Notes under the pieces: generated by a model | Database searches by the model: none | What the model saw: only the letters and a program-made list of their open reading frames with translations | Told to the model about the DNA's origin: nothing | Position numbers and translations under genes: made by a program | Assembly: GCF_010811875.1 (NCBI RefSeq) | Contig: NZ_VKHP01000087.1 | Span: forward strand, 1 to 32,823 | Direction: 5' to 3' | Origin: Bradyrhizobium uaiense | GTDB taxonomy: Bacteria > Pseudomonadota > Alphaproteobacteria > Rhizobiales > Xanthobacteraceae | Length of the DNA stretch: 32,823 nt | Shown: positions 22,789-31,215 of the stretch, piece after piece | Layout: every line of letters begins with the position of its first letter | How positions within the stretch are numbered: position 1 is the stretch's first letter

Positions 22789-24039
22789 ATGTCTGAAGCA
22801 TACATCATTGACGCGGTTCGCACGCCGCGCGGCGTTGGCAAGCCGGGCAAAGGGGCGCTGTCGCACCTGCACCCGCAGAAACTGGCAGCAACGGTGCTCG
22901 GCGCGCTCAAGGAGCGCAACAAGCTCGATACGTCGACCGTCGATGACATCATCTGGTCGACCTCGACCCAGGAAGGCAAGCAGGGCGGCGATCTCGGCCG
23001 TATGTCGGCGCTCGCGGCCGGCTACGACATCAAAGCAAGCGGTACGACGCTGGATCGCTTCTGCGGCGGTGGCATCACATCGGTGAATCTCGCGGCAGCC
23101 TCTGTGATGTCGGGCATGGAAGATTGCGTCATCGCCGGCGGCACCGAGATGATGAGCTATCAGCAGACCCTTGCTGCCGAGCGCTCCAAGGCCGGACAGC
23201 CGGCGCGGATGATGGGCTCGGGCAATCCGGCGCTCGACGAGATTCACCCGCAGTCGCACCAGGGCGTGTGCGGCGACGCCATCGCCACGCGTGAAGGGAT
23301 CAGCCGCGAGGCCTGTGATGCGCTGGCGCTGACGAGCCAGCAGCGCGCCAAGCGGGCGATCGATGAAGGCCGCTTCGCCAAGTCGGTGATCCCCGTTCTC
23401 AACGACGACGGCAGCGTGGCTCTCGGTCGTGAGGAATTTCCGCGCCCCGAGACCACCGCCGAAGGGCTGGCCTCGCTGAAGCCGAGCTTCGAGCAGCTTG
23501 CCGATTTCGATCTCGGCAACGGCGTGACCTTCAAGAAGCAGATCCAGCGCCGCTATCCGGGCCTTGAGTGGAAGGGCGTGCATCATGCCGGCAACAGCTC
23601 GGGCGTGGTGGACGGCGCCGCTGCGGTGCTGATCACTTCGAAGGAATATGCCGAGAAGCACGGCCTCAAGCCGCGCGGCCGCATCGTCGCCTATGCCAAC
23701 CAGGGTGACGACCCGACCCTGATGCTCAACGCGCCGGTTCCGGCGGCCAAGAAGGTTCTCGCCAAGGCCGGCCTCACCAAGGACGACATCGACGTCTGGG
23801 AGATCAACGAAGCCTTCGCTGTCGTCGCCGAGAAGTTCATCCGCGACCTCGATCTGAACCGCGAGAAGGTCAACATCAATGGCGGCTCGATCGCGCTCGG
23901 CCACCCGATCGGCGCAACCGGATCGATCCTGATCGGCACCGCGCTCGACGAGCTCGAACGCAGCGGCGGACGTTATGGTCTCGTCACCATGTGCGCCGCC
24001 GGCGGCATGGCGCCGGCCATCATCATCGAACGCATCTGA
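22789..24039 (+). CDS. Acetyl-CoA acetyltransferase/acyl-CoA thiolase
   Basis: A 416-residue thiolase, the chain-cleaving step of beta-oxidation (3-ketoacyl-CoA + CoA to acetyl-CoA and a shortened acyl-CoA). The nucleophile Cys92 is in LDRFCGGG, the His of NEAFAV and GGSIALGHPIGATG are present, and the second catalytic Cys is in TMCAAGGMAPA. The start ATG 22789 follows AAAGGGAAA; the open frame from 22702 is rejected. The LDRFCGGGITSVN form, with Phe before the Cys, is that of the proteobacterial acetyl-CoA C-acetyltransferase group related to FadA/FadI-like enzymes rather than PhbA. It leads a three-gene operon with an SDR and an enoyl-CoA hydratase. Confidence 0.93.
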   Translation: MSEAYIIDAVRTPRGVGKPGKGALSHLHPQKLAATVLGALKERNKLDTSTVDDIIWSTSTQEGKQGGDLGRMSALAAGYDIKASGTTLDRFCGGGITSVNLAAASVMSGMEDCVIAGGTEMMSYQQTLAAERSKAGQPARMMGSGNPALDEIHPQSHQGVCGDAIATREGISREACDALALTSQQRAKRAIDEGRFAKSVIPVLNDDGSVALGREEFPRPETTAEGLASLKPSFEQLADFDLGNGVTFKKQIQRRYPGLEWKGVHHAGNSSGVVDGAAAVLITSKEYAEKHGLKPRGRIVAYANQGDDPTLMLNAPVPAAKKVLAKAGLTKDDIDVWEINEAFAVVAEKFIRDLDLNREKVNINGGSIALGHPIGATGSILIGTALDELERSGGRYGLVTMCAAGGMAPAIIIERI

Positions 24040-24057
24040 TCGCGAAAGGACGCTGCA

Positions 24058-24840
24058 ATGAAACTCGATTCATCGGTCGCCGCCGTCGTCACCGGCGGCG
24101 CTTCCGGCCTCGGCGCGGCCACCTCGCGGGCGCTCGCAGCGCAAGGCGTGAAGGTCGCGATCTTCGACTTCAACGAAGAGAAGGGCGAAGCCATCGCCAA
24201 GGAAATCGGCGGTGTGTTCTGCAAGGTCGATGTCACCTCCGACGAGTTGGTCGATGCGGGCTTCGCCAAGGCCCGTGCGGCGCACGGCCAGGAGCGCATC
24301 CTGGTGAACTGCGCAGGCACCGGCAACGCGGTGAAGACCGCCGGCCGCGACAAGAAGACCGGCGAACCCACGCACTTCCCGATCGACGCCTTCAACCGCA
24401 TCATCCAGATCAACCTCGTCGGCACCTTCCGTTGCATCGCCAAGTCGGCGCAGGGCATGCTGTCGCTGTCTCCGCTCGAGCACGGCGAGCGCGGTGCGGT
24501 CGTGAATACCGCTTCCGTCGCGGCCGAGGACGGCCAGATGGGGCAGGCGGCTTATTCGGCTTCGAAGGCCGGCGTCGTCGGCATGACTTTGCCGATCGCG
24601 CGCGACCTGATGGCCGAAGGCATTCGCGTCAACACCATCCTGCCGGGCATCTTCAACACGCCGCTGCTGCAGGGGGCACCTGAGAACGTCAAGGCCGCGC
24701 TCAGCGCGTCGGTGCCGTTCCCGAAGCGCCTCGGCATGCCGGAGGAGTATGCGCAGCTGGCGCTGACCATGATCACCAACGGCTACTTCAACGGTGAAGA
24801 CGTCCGCCTCGACGGCGCCATTCGCATGGCCCCGCGCTAG
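24058..24840 (+). CDS. SDR family 3-hydroxyacyl-CoA dehydrogenase (HSD17B10-like)
   Basis: A 260-residue classical SDR of the type II 3-hydroxyacyl-CoA dehydrogenase group: it oxidises 3-hydroxyacyl-CoA to 3-ketoacyl-CoA with NAD. The cofactor motif TGGASGLG is at 12-19, Asp37 in IFDFNEE selects NAD, NCAG is at 84-87, and Ser153, Tyr166 and Lys170 form the active site. The insert after NCAG (GTGNAVKTAGRDKKTGEP) and IRVNTILPGIFNTPLL are typical of this group. It starts 18 bases after the thiolase stop with AAAGGA upstream. Between thiolase and enoyl-CoA hydratase, it completes the last three steps of a beta-oxidation turn. Confidence 0.92.
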   Translation: MKLDSSVAAVVTGGASGLGAATSRALAAQGVKVAIFDFNEEKGEAIAKEIGGVFCKVDVTSDELVDAGFAKARAAHGQERILVNCAGTGNAVKTAGRDKKTGEPTHFPIDAFNRIIQINLVGTFRCIAKSAQGMLSLSPLEHGERGAVVNTASVAAEDGQMGQAAYSASKAGVVGMTLPIARDLMAEGIRVNTILPGIFNTPLLQGAPENVKAALSASVPFPKRLGMPEEYAQLALTMITNGYFNGEDVRLDGAIRMAPR

Positions 24841-24872
24841 GCGATTCGGTACGGCAACAGGAGACGAAAGCG

Positions 24873-25640
24873 ATGTCCGAAGAAACGCCGGTCCTCACTG
24901 AAGTCCGCGGACCGATACTCATCATCACCCTGAACCGGCCGGAAGCCAAGAATGCGGCCAACCTCGCGCTCTCCAAGGGCGTGGCCGCGGCTATCGACCG
25001 GCTCGACGCCGACGATGCGCTGAGCGTCGGCATCATCACCGGCGCCGGCGGCACATTCTGCTCGGGCATGGACCTCAAGGGGTTCCTGAAGGGCGAGCGG
25101 CCGTCGATCCCGGGCCGCGGCTTCGCCGGCCTCACTGAGGCGCCGCCGAAGAAGCCGCTCATCGCGGCCGTCGACGGCTACGCGCTCGCCGGCGGGATGG
25201 AGATCGCGCTGTCGTGCGACATGATCGTCGCCAACCGCAACGCCAAGTTCGGGATCCCCGAGGTGAAGCGCGGGCTGGCGGCTGCGGCCGGCGGCCTGAT
25301 CCGCATGCCGCGCCAGATGCCGATCCGTGTGGCGATGGAATTTGCATTGACCGGCGAATTCTTCGGCGCCGAGCGCGCTCACCAACTCGGCATCATCAAC
25401 CGCGTGACTGATGGCCCGGCTCTCGAGGCCGCGCTTGAGCTTGCAGCCGCGATCGGCGCCAACGGACCGCTCGCCGTGAAGGCGTCCAAGCAGGTGGTCG
25501 TCGAATCCCGGCTCTGGCCGGAAGACCAGATGTGGAAGAAGCAGCAGGAGATCGTCGGTCCTGTCTTCGTCTCCGAGGATGCCCGCGAGGGTGCGGCTGC
25601 CTTTGCCGAAAAGCGCACGCCGAACTGGAAGGGCAAGTAA
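24873..25640 (+). CDS. Enoyl-CoA hydratase/isomerase (crotonase family)
   Basis: A 255-residue crotonase. It hydrates trans-2-enoyl-CoA to 3-hydroxyacyl-CoA. The oxyanion-hole segments are FCSGMDLKG and AVDGYALAGGMEIALSCD. Glu110 (GGMEIAL) and Glu130 (FGIPEVKRGL) correspond to the two catalytic glutamates of mammalian crotonase, so true hydratase activity is plausible. The ATG 24873 has ACAGGAGA upstream, 32 bases after the SDR stop. It is the last gene of the operon, with an intrinsic terminator 21 bases after its stop. Confidence 0.93.
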   Translation: MSEETPVLTEVRGPILIITLNRPEAKNAANLALSKGVAAAIDRLDADDALSVGIITGAGGTFCSGMDLKGFLKGERPSIPGRGFAGLTEAPPKKPLIAAVDGYALAGGMEIALSCDMIVANRNAKFGIPEVKRGLAAAAGGLIRMPRQMPIRVAMEFALTGEFFGAERAHQLGIINRVTDGPALEAALELAAAIGANGPLAVKASKQVVVESRLWPEDQMWKKQQEIVGPVFVSEDAREGAAAFAEKRTPNWKGK

Positions 25641-25661
25641 GGCTCGACTGTTTCGATGACG

Positions 25662-25705
25662 GAGCGCCGGTTTTGATTGCAGCAGAACCGGCGCTCGAAT
25701 TTTTT
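25662..25705 (+). terminator. Rho-independent terminator after the thiolase-SDR-hydratase operon
   Basis: GAGCGCCGGTT (25662-25672) pairs perfectly with AACCGGCGCTC (25686-25696), leaving a 13-base loop. GAA and then six T residues (25700-25705) follow. This is the cleanest intrinsic terminator in the window. It separates the hydratase from the acyl-CoA dehydrogenase, which therefore needs its own promoter or depends on readthrough. Confidence 0.85.
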
Positions 25706-25762
25706 GTACCGGTGCCTCGTCGTAGGCCGGCCGGTGTCCATGACAGCGCTATTGGGTGATTG

Positions 25763-26923
25763 ATGCGCAGCTTTACCGTAGACCAGGTCATCTTCCGCGA
25801 CTCCTACCGCAAGTTCCTCGCCAGCGAGATCACGCCGCATATGGAGGAGTGGCGGGAGGCGGGCATCGTCGACCGCAGCGCGTTCAAGAAGGCCGGCGAT
25901 CTCGGCTTCCTGATGATCTGGCCCGAGGAGAAGTATGGCGGAATGGGCGATGAGGACTTCCGCTATGAACAGATCATCATCGAGGAGACCGCGCGCTCCG
26001 GCTGCAAGGGCTGGTTCAACACGCTGCACAGCCGCCTGGTCGGATCCTACTTCAAGCGCTTCGGCACCGAGGAGCAGCGCGACCGCTTCCTGCCCAAATG
26101 CGTCAGCGGCGAGACCATCCTGGCGATTGCGATGACCGAGCCCGGTGCGGGCTCAGACCTCGCGGGCATGCGGACGACCGCGGAAGACAAGGGCGACCAT
26201 TTCCTGCTCAACGGTTCGAAGACTTATATTTCCAACGGCATCAATTCCGACGTCGTGATCGTGGCGGCCAAGCTCGCCGGTGCCGAGAAGAAGCACGCCA
26301 TGGTGCTTCTGATCGTCGAGCGCGGCATGGAAGGTTTCGAGCGCGGCCGCAATCTCAAGAAGATGGGCATGCCGGCGCAGGACACCGCCGAGCTGTTCTT
26401 CCAGAATGTGAAGGTACCCAAGGCCAACGTGCTGGGAGAGCCGGGCAGGGGCTTTTACTATCTCATGGAAGGGCTTGCCGAGGAGCGGCTGATCTCCGCG
26501 GTCGGATCTATCGCCAACGGCCGCAAGGCGTTCGACATCACGCGTGATTACGTGATGGAGCGCAAGCTGTTCGGCAGGCCGCTCGCCGAGCAGCAGAACA
26601 CCCAGTTTCGCATGGCCGAGATGGATGCCGAAATCGATCTCGTGCAGGTCTATGTCGATCACTGCGTGGCCGAACACAATGTGGGGCGCCTGACCAGCAA
26701 TATGGGCGCCAAGGCCAAGATGATGTCGTCGGAAGTCGAGTGGAAGATGCTCGACCTCGGCGTGCAGCTTCACGGCGGCGCGGGCTACATGGATGAATAT
26801 CCGATCAGCCGGATGTTCACCGATGCGCGCGTCAACCGGATCCTGGCCGGAAGCTCCGAGGTAATGCGGCTGATCATCGGCCGCGACGTCTTCTCGGAGC
26901 ACTACAAGAGCATTCTGGACTAG
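25763..26923 (+). CDS. Acyl-CoA dehydrogenase (long-chain acyl-CoA dehydrogenase-like)
   Basis: A 386-residue flavoprotein that makes trans-2-enoyl-CoA from acyl-CoA, passing electrons to ETF. The signatures AMTEPGAGSDLAGM, GSKTYISNG and the C-terminal QLHGGAGYMDEYPISRMFTDARV are all present. The ending is ILAGSSEVMRLIIGRD: the Glu used by medium-chain enzymes (YEGT) is Ala here, while LAEERLISA provides Glu241 where the long-chain (LCAD) type has its catalytic base (QERLLIA). It is thus complete but of LCAD type. ATG 25763 is the likely start, without a strong ribosome binding site. It lies 57 bases after a terminator and ends 16 bases from the convergent GntR gene. Confidence 0.93.
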   Translation: MRSFTVDQVIFRDSYRKFLASEITPHMEEWREAGIVDRSAFKKAGDLGFLMIWPEEKYGGMGDEDFRYEQIIIEETARSGCKGWFNTLHSRLVGSYFKRFGTEEQRDRFLPKCVSGETILAIAMTEPGAGSDLAGMRTTAEDKGDHFLLNGSKTYISNGINSDVVIVAAKLAGAEKKHAMVLLIVERGMEGFERGRNLKKMGMPAQDTAELFFQNVKVPKANVLGEPGRGFYYLMEGLAEERLISAVGSIANGRKAFDITRDYVMERKLFGRPLAEQQNTQFRMAEMDAEIDLVQVYVDHCVAEHNVGRLTSNMGAKAKMMSSEVEWKMLDLGVQLHGGAGYMDEYPISRMFTDARVNRILAGSSEVMRLIIGRDVFSEHYKSILD

Positions 26924-26939
26924 AACTTCGCTCCGCGTG

Positions 26940-27617
26940 TCAACCGCGTGCCTGCCGCAGCGGCTCGCGCACATGCTCCTTCGAACGCATCAATGCATCG
27001 ACGAAGATCGGCTCCCAGGACCGGATGTGGCTGCGCAGCAGAGTCGTCAGCGCGTCGGTCTCGCCGGCGAGCGCGAGTTCGATCAGCCGGTAGTGCTCGG
27101 GCACCGAGGCCTGCTGCCGATCGTGACCGGCGCGTGAGCTGATGCCGTAGAGCCGCATCTTGTCGCGCAGGCCCATCACCATCTCGGTTAAGAGCTCGTT
27201 GCCGGCGGCGGCGATGAACTCGCGATGATAGGCGCGGTCGGCTTCCAGATAGAGCTGGACGTCGTCGGTCTCGACGGCCCGCGCGATCTCATCGGCCCAG
27301 CGGCGTACGGTTGGTAGATCCTTCGGCGGATTGGCGGCGACCAGAACGGCGGCGTGCAGCTCCAGTACCTCGCGCATGTCGAACAGATTGCGCAGCTCGG
27401 TCAGCGACGGCTCCACCACCTTGAAACCGCGGTTGCGCATCGGCTCGACCAGGCCGCCGCGGCTGAGCTCGAGCAGCGCCTCGCGCACCGGCGTCGAGGA
27501 GACGCCGAGGCTCGCCGCGAGACTCGGCACCGAGTACATCGTGCCGGGAAGGCTCTGCCCGGAAATGATCTCGGCGCGCACCCGCTGCAGCACCTGTTCG
27601 CGCAAATTCTGGTCCAT
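26940..27617 (-). CDS. GntR family transcriptional regulator, FadR/FCD subfamily
   Basis: A 225-residue regulator read from 27617. Residues 1-70 are the winged HTH (RVRAEIISGQSLPGTMYSVPSLAASLGVSSTPVREALLELSRGGLVEPM); residues 80-215 are the helical FCD ligand domain, with Asp/His metal-type positions (LEADRAYHREFIAAAGN and the later HYRLIELALAGE, LLRSHI). FCD regulators usually bind organic acids or acyl-type ligands and repress the neighbouring operon. It is divergent from the molybdopterin fusion gene, whose promoter holds a 36-bp dyad, its likely operator. The stop is 16 bases from that of the acyl-CoA dehydrogenase. Confidence 0.92.
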   Translation of the reverse strand: MDQNLREQVLQRVRAEIISGQSLPGTMYSVPSLAASLGVSSTPVREALLELSRGGLVEPMRNRGFKVVEPSLTELRNLFDMREVLELHAAVLVAANPPKDLPTVRRWADEIARAVETDDVQLYLEADRAYHREFIAAAGNELLTEMVMGLRDKMRLYGISSRAGHDRQQASVPEHYRLIELALAGETDALTTLLRSHIRSWEPIFVDALMRSKEHVREPLRQARG

Positions 27618-27677
27618 GGGAGTCGCAGCCGCCTTCTCTTTGGGAACTCCGATTCGTCCCCTGATTATTACTTAGCC

Positions 27678-27733
27678 TTGACGGGAGCGGTAGCGTATGA
27701 CGTAAATGTGTAACGCATTACAAAAGTGCGTCA
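27678..27733 (+). promoter_or_regulatory. Promoter and large dyad before the molybdopterin fusion gene
   Basis: TTGACG (27678-27683), an 18-base spacer and GTAAAT (27702-27707) make a likely promoter. A dyad centred at 27715.5 spans 27698-27733: inner arms TGTAA/TTACA (27709-27722) and outer arms TGACG/CGTCA, 12 of 16 positions symmetric. It covers the expected start of transcription and reaches into the GTG at 27726. It is the best candidate operator for the divergent GntR regulator. Confidence 0.6.
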
Positions 27734-30700
27734 CATGGGTTGCCTTGACCATGAGATGGCGGTGAAACAGCGGTTACCCGGCTACTGCACGCTTTGTCGC
27801 TCGCGCTGCGGTGCTGTCACCGTAGTTGAGGACGGGCGTCTCATTGGCGTGGAGGTATTGAATAACCATCCGACCGGTGGCGCGCTCTGCGCCAAGGGCC
27901 GGGCCGCCCCTGAAATCGTCGGCAGTCCGCGCCGGCTGACTGTCCCGCTGAAGCGGACCCGCCCGCGAGACGCCGCCGATCCCGGTTGGATCGAGGTATC
28001 CTGGGACGAGGCCCTGACCGAGATCGCCGACCGGCTCGGCAGGATACGCACCGAGAGCGGCGCCGAGGCGGTGGCGTTCGGCGTCACCACGCCGAGCGGC
28101 ACGCCAATGGTCGACAGCTTCGAATGGGTCGAGCGCTTCATCCGCGGCTTTGGCAGTCCCAATTTGATCTACGCGGTCGAGATCTGCGGCTGGCACAAGG
28201 ACTACGCGCACGCACTGACCTTCGGTCGCGGCATCGGCTTTCCCGATTACGACAATGCGGATGCGATCATCCTTTGGGGCCACAACCCCGCACGCACCTG
28301 GCTTGCCCAGGCGACGCGGATCGCCGATGCGCGGCGCCGCGGCGCCAAGGTCGTCGTTGTCGATCCCAAGCCGAACGGCTCGGGCCAGCAGGCCGATCTC
28401 TGGCTGCGCATTCGTCCTGGTGCCGATGGCGCGCTTGCGATGGGCGCGATCCGTCACCTCATTGCGACCGGCAGCTTCGATGCGGATTTCGTCAGCGCAT
28501 GGACCAACGGGTCGCTGCTGGTCGATCGCGCTACCGGGCGTTTCCTCCGCGCCGATGCGTTGTGGCCGGATGGCGCGGCAGACGCTTTCGTTCGCCTCGA
28601 TGCGTCGGGCGCGCCGGTGCCTTGCGATACACGCTATGCGCCGGAGGGCTGTGGCGGGCTGCGCGGCACGCTCTCGATCCGTGCACGTGACGGGAGGATG
28701 ATCTCGGCGGCAACGGCGTTCGAACTGCTCGTCGAGCGCGCCGCGCCTTACACGCCGGCGCGCGTGGCGGAGCTGACCTGGCTTGATGTCGCCGATATCG
28801 ATGCGTTCAACGCGCTGCTCGCAAGCCGGCCACGGCTCGCCTATCATTCCTGGACCGGCGTCGGTCAGCACACCAACGCCACCGCAATCGAGCGCGCGAT
28901 TGCCTCGCTCTACGCGCTGACCGGCGCCTGCGATCGGCCCGGCGGCAATCGCTGGCCGGTGCCGCCGCCGACACGTCCTCTCAACGACTACAACATCCTG
29001 CCGCCGGAGCAGCAGGCCAAGGCGCTCGGCATTGCCGAACTGCCGCTCGGCCCGCCGGCGAAGGGCTGGATCACGGCGCGCGATTTCAGCCGGGCTGTGC
29101 TCGAGGGCGAGCCCTATCAAGTGCGTGCGCTGGTCGGCTTCGGCACCAACTTCGTCGTCTCGCAGGGCCATTCCGAGCGCAACAAGGCCGCGCTGAATGC
29201 GCTGGAATTCCAGGTTCATATCGACATGTTCATGAACCCGACCACGGAGAGTGCCGATTTCGTGCTGCCGGCCAGCACGCCGTGGGAGCGTGATGCGCTC
29301 AAGATCGGGTTCGAGATCACGCAGGAGGCCGTCGAGACCGTGCAGTTTCGCCCGCGTATGGTCGATCCGATCGGTGAAGTGAAGGCAGACTACGAGATCG
29401 CCGCTGCGCTCGCGCTCAAGCTCGGCATGGGCGACTTGTTCTTCGGCGGCGACATCAGGGCCGGCTGGAATTATCAGCTCGCTCCGCTCGGCATCGGCGT
29501 CGAGGATTTGCGCGCGCATCCCGAAGGACGCCGTTTTCCGCAGGCCTTCCGTAATGAAAAATATGCCGTCACGCGCGAGGACGGCACGGTGGCTGGTTTC
29601 GCGACGCCGACGCGGCGTGTCGAGATCTACTCGGAGCTGATGCTGGGACATGGGCATGATCCGCTGCCCGATCATGTCGAGCCGGTCGGCAGCCCGCTCA
29701 CGGCAGCGGCGGACGAACGCTTTCCGCTGGTGCTCTCCACCGCCAAGAGCGGGTGGTTCGTTCACTCCTCGCATCGGCATATTGCCTCGCTGCGGCGCAA
29801 GTCACCGGACCCGGCGGTGGAGATCAGCCCGCAACTCGCCGCGCGGCGCGGGCTCGTCGAAGGCGACTGGGCCATGGTCGAGACACAAGGCGGTGCCGTG
29901 CGTCTGAAGGTGCGGCTCAACGCGGCGCTCGACGATCGTGTCGTGGTCGCCGAATTCGGCTGGTGGGAGGATTGTCCGCCGCTCGGCCGCGATCGCTCGG
30001 CTGCAGCAGGTCTCCGCACCCGGAACATCAACGCCGTGCTGCACGACGATGTGCGCGATCCCGTCAGCGGCTCGGTCCCGCTGCGCGCGATCGTCTGCGA
30101 GATCAGGCGCGACGCCGTGGCAAGCCGCGGCGTCTGGAGCGGCCAGCGCCGCTTCACGGTTGCCGCGCGCCGCGCCGAGGCCGACAACGTCGTCGCCCTC
30201 AGCCTGCGGCCGCTCGACGGCGGTGTGCTGCCGGACTTCCTGCCGGGTCAGCATGTGATGATCTCGCTGCCCGGCACAGCGGAAGCGCGGGCCTATTCTC
30301 TGACCGGATCGGGCGATCTGCCCGCCGCGCTGTCGATTGCGGTGAAGGGGCGGTTCTTCAACGAGGTGCGGAGCGGCGACGCGCCGTTCTTCATGCCGGA
30401 TCGTCTGCATGGTCTTGCGGTCGGCGACGAGGTGCTGCTGGAGCCTCCGGGCGGCATCTTCACGCCGCCATTGAAGGGGCCGCGGCCGCTGGTCTTCCTC
30501 GCTGCCGGCATCGGCATCACGCCGTTCATCAGTCATCTCGAAACGCTTCAACACGTAGCACCGGAAGAACGTGCGCCGGAGATCCTGCTGCTCCATGGCT
30601 GCCGCAGCAGCCGCGAGCATCCGTTCGCGCCGCGGCTTGCGGAACTGGAAGCCAGCACGCCGGGGCTGAAACGCATGACGTTCTACTCCGCGCCGCTCGC

Positions 30701-31163
30701 GCAGGGCGCGGCCGCCTCGTTTTCGCTGCGCAAGGGGCGACTCGATCTCGAACAGGTCAAGCCGCTCGTGGCGCGCCGGCCGCTCGTCTACATCTGCGGC
30801 TCACCGGGTTTCGTTGCGGAGCAGATCGAGGCCGTGACGGCGCTCGGCGTGCCGCGCTTCGACATCTTTGCCGAAAGCTTCGTGTCGCCGCCCTCGGTGC
30901 CGGACAACCTCGCGCCGCGGACTATCCGGCTTGCGAGCAGCAAGCAGAGCTTCTCGTGGGGACCGGAGCAGGGGACGCTGCTCGACGCGGCAAGTGCTGC
31001 GGGTATCGCGCTGCCGAGCGGCTGCCGCATCGGGCAATGCGAGAGCTGCGCGGTCGAGGTGGTCGATGGGGAGTTCACCCATCTCGGGCCTGTCGACGAC
31101 AGCGAGGGGCAATGCCTCACCTGCCAGGCCGTGCCGCTCACCGATCTCACCCTCGCGCTTTGA
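27726..31163 (+). CDS. Molybdopterin oxidoreductase fused to FNR-type reductase and [2Fe-2S] ferredoxin domain
   Basis: An 1145-residue, three-module enzyme. Residues 17-60 bind a [4Fe-4S] cluster (Cys21, Cys24, Cys28, Cys55). Residues 60-790 form a bis-MGD molybdopterin oxidoreductase of the DMSO-reductase superfamily; Cys154 in AVEICGWHK is the likely Mo ligand, and the MGD-binding C-part includes FATPTRRVEIYSE and LVLSTAKSGWFVH. Residues 795-1045 are a ferredoxin reductase (RAYSLTGSG for FAD; FLAAGIGITPF and YICGSPGF for NAD(P)H). Residues 1055-1145 are a plant-type [2Fe-2S] domain (Cys1100, Cys1105, Cys1108, and Cys1130 or Cys1133). No Tat signal is seen, so it is cytoplasmic. NAD(P)H could drive reduction at Mo, or the reverse. 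Start GTG 27726 or ATG 27735/27756. The substrate is unknown. Confidence 0.9.
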   Translation: MRHMGCLDHEMAVKQRLPGYCTLCRSRCGAVTVVEDGRLIGVEVLNNHPTGGALCAKGRAAPEIVGSPRRLTVPLKRTRPRDAADPGWIEVSWDEALTEIADRLGRIRTESGAEAVAFGVTTPSGTPMVDSFEWVERFIRGFGSPNLIYAVEICGWHKDYAHALTFGRGIGFPDYDNADAIILWGHNPARTWLAQATRIADARRRGAKVVVVDPKPNGSGQQADLWLRIRPGADGALAMGAIRHLIATGSFDADFVSAWTNGSLLVDRATGRFLRADALWPDGAADAFVRLDASGAPVPCDTRYAPEGCGGLRGTLSIRARDGRMISAATAFELLVERAAPYTPARVAELTWLDVADIDAFNALLASRPRLAYHSWTGVGQHTNATAIERAIASLYALTGACDRPGGNRWPVPPPTRPLNDYNILPPEQQAKALGIAELPLGPPAKGWITARDFSRAVLEGEPYQVRALVGFGTNFVVSQGHSERNKAALNALEFQVHIDMFMNPTTESADFVLPASTPWERDALKIGFEITQEAVETVQFRPRMVDPIGEVKADYEIAAALALKLGMGDLFFGGDIRAGWNYQLAPLGIGVEDLRAHPEGRRFPQAFRNEKYAVTREDGTVAGFATPTRRVEIYSELMLGHGHDPLPDHVEPVGSPLTAAADERFPLVLSTAKSGWFVHSSHRHIASLRRKSPDPAVEISPQLAARRGLVEGDWAMVETQGGAVRLKVRLNAALDDRVVVAEFGWWEDCPPLGRDRSAAAGLRTRNINAVLHDDVRDPVSGSVPLRAIVCEIRRDAVASRGVWSGQRRFTVAARRAEADNVVALSLRPLDGGVLPDFLPGQHVMISLPGTAEARAYSLTGSGDLPAALSIAVKGRFFNEVRSGDAPFFMPDRLHGLAVGDEVLLEPPGGIFTPPLKGPRPLVFLAAGIGITPFISHLETLQHVAPEERAPEILLLHGCRSSREHPFAPRLAELEASTPGLKRMTFYSAPLAQGAAASFSLRKGRLDLEQVKPLVARRPLVYICGSPGFVAEQIEAVTALGVPRFDIFAESFVSPPSVPDNLAPRTIRLASSKQSFSWGPEQGTLLDAASAAGIALPSGCRIGQCESCAVEVVDGEFTHLGPVDDSEGQCLTCQAVPLTDLTLAL

Positions 31164-31215
31164 ATGACCAATCAAGATTGAAGACGAACCGCATCACCGG
31201 AAGGGGATCAGATTG

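Noticed and set aside
27774..29780. 668-residue open frame on the minus strand
   Set aside because: Antisense shadow of the molybdopterin module, composition rich in Arg/Ala/Gly with no domain and no ribosome binding site.
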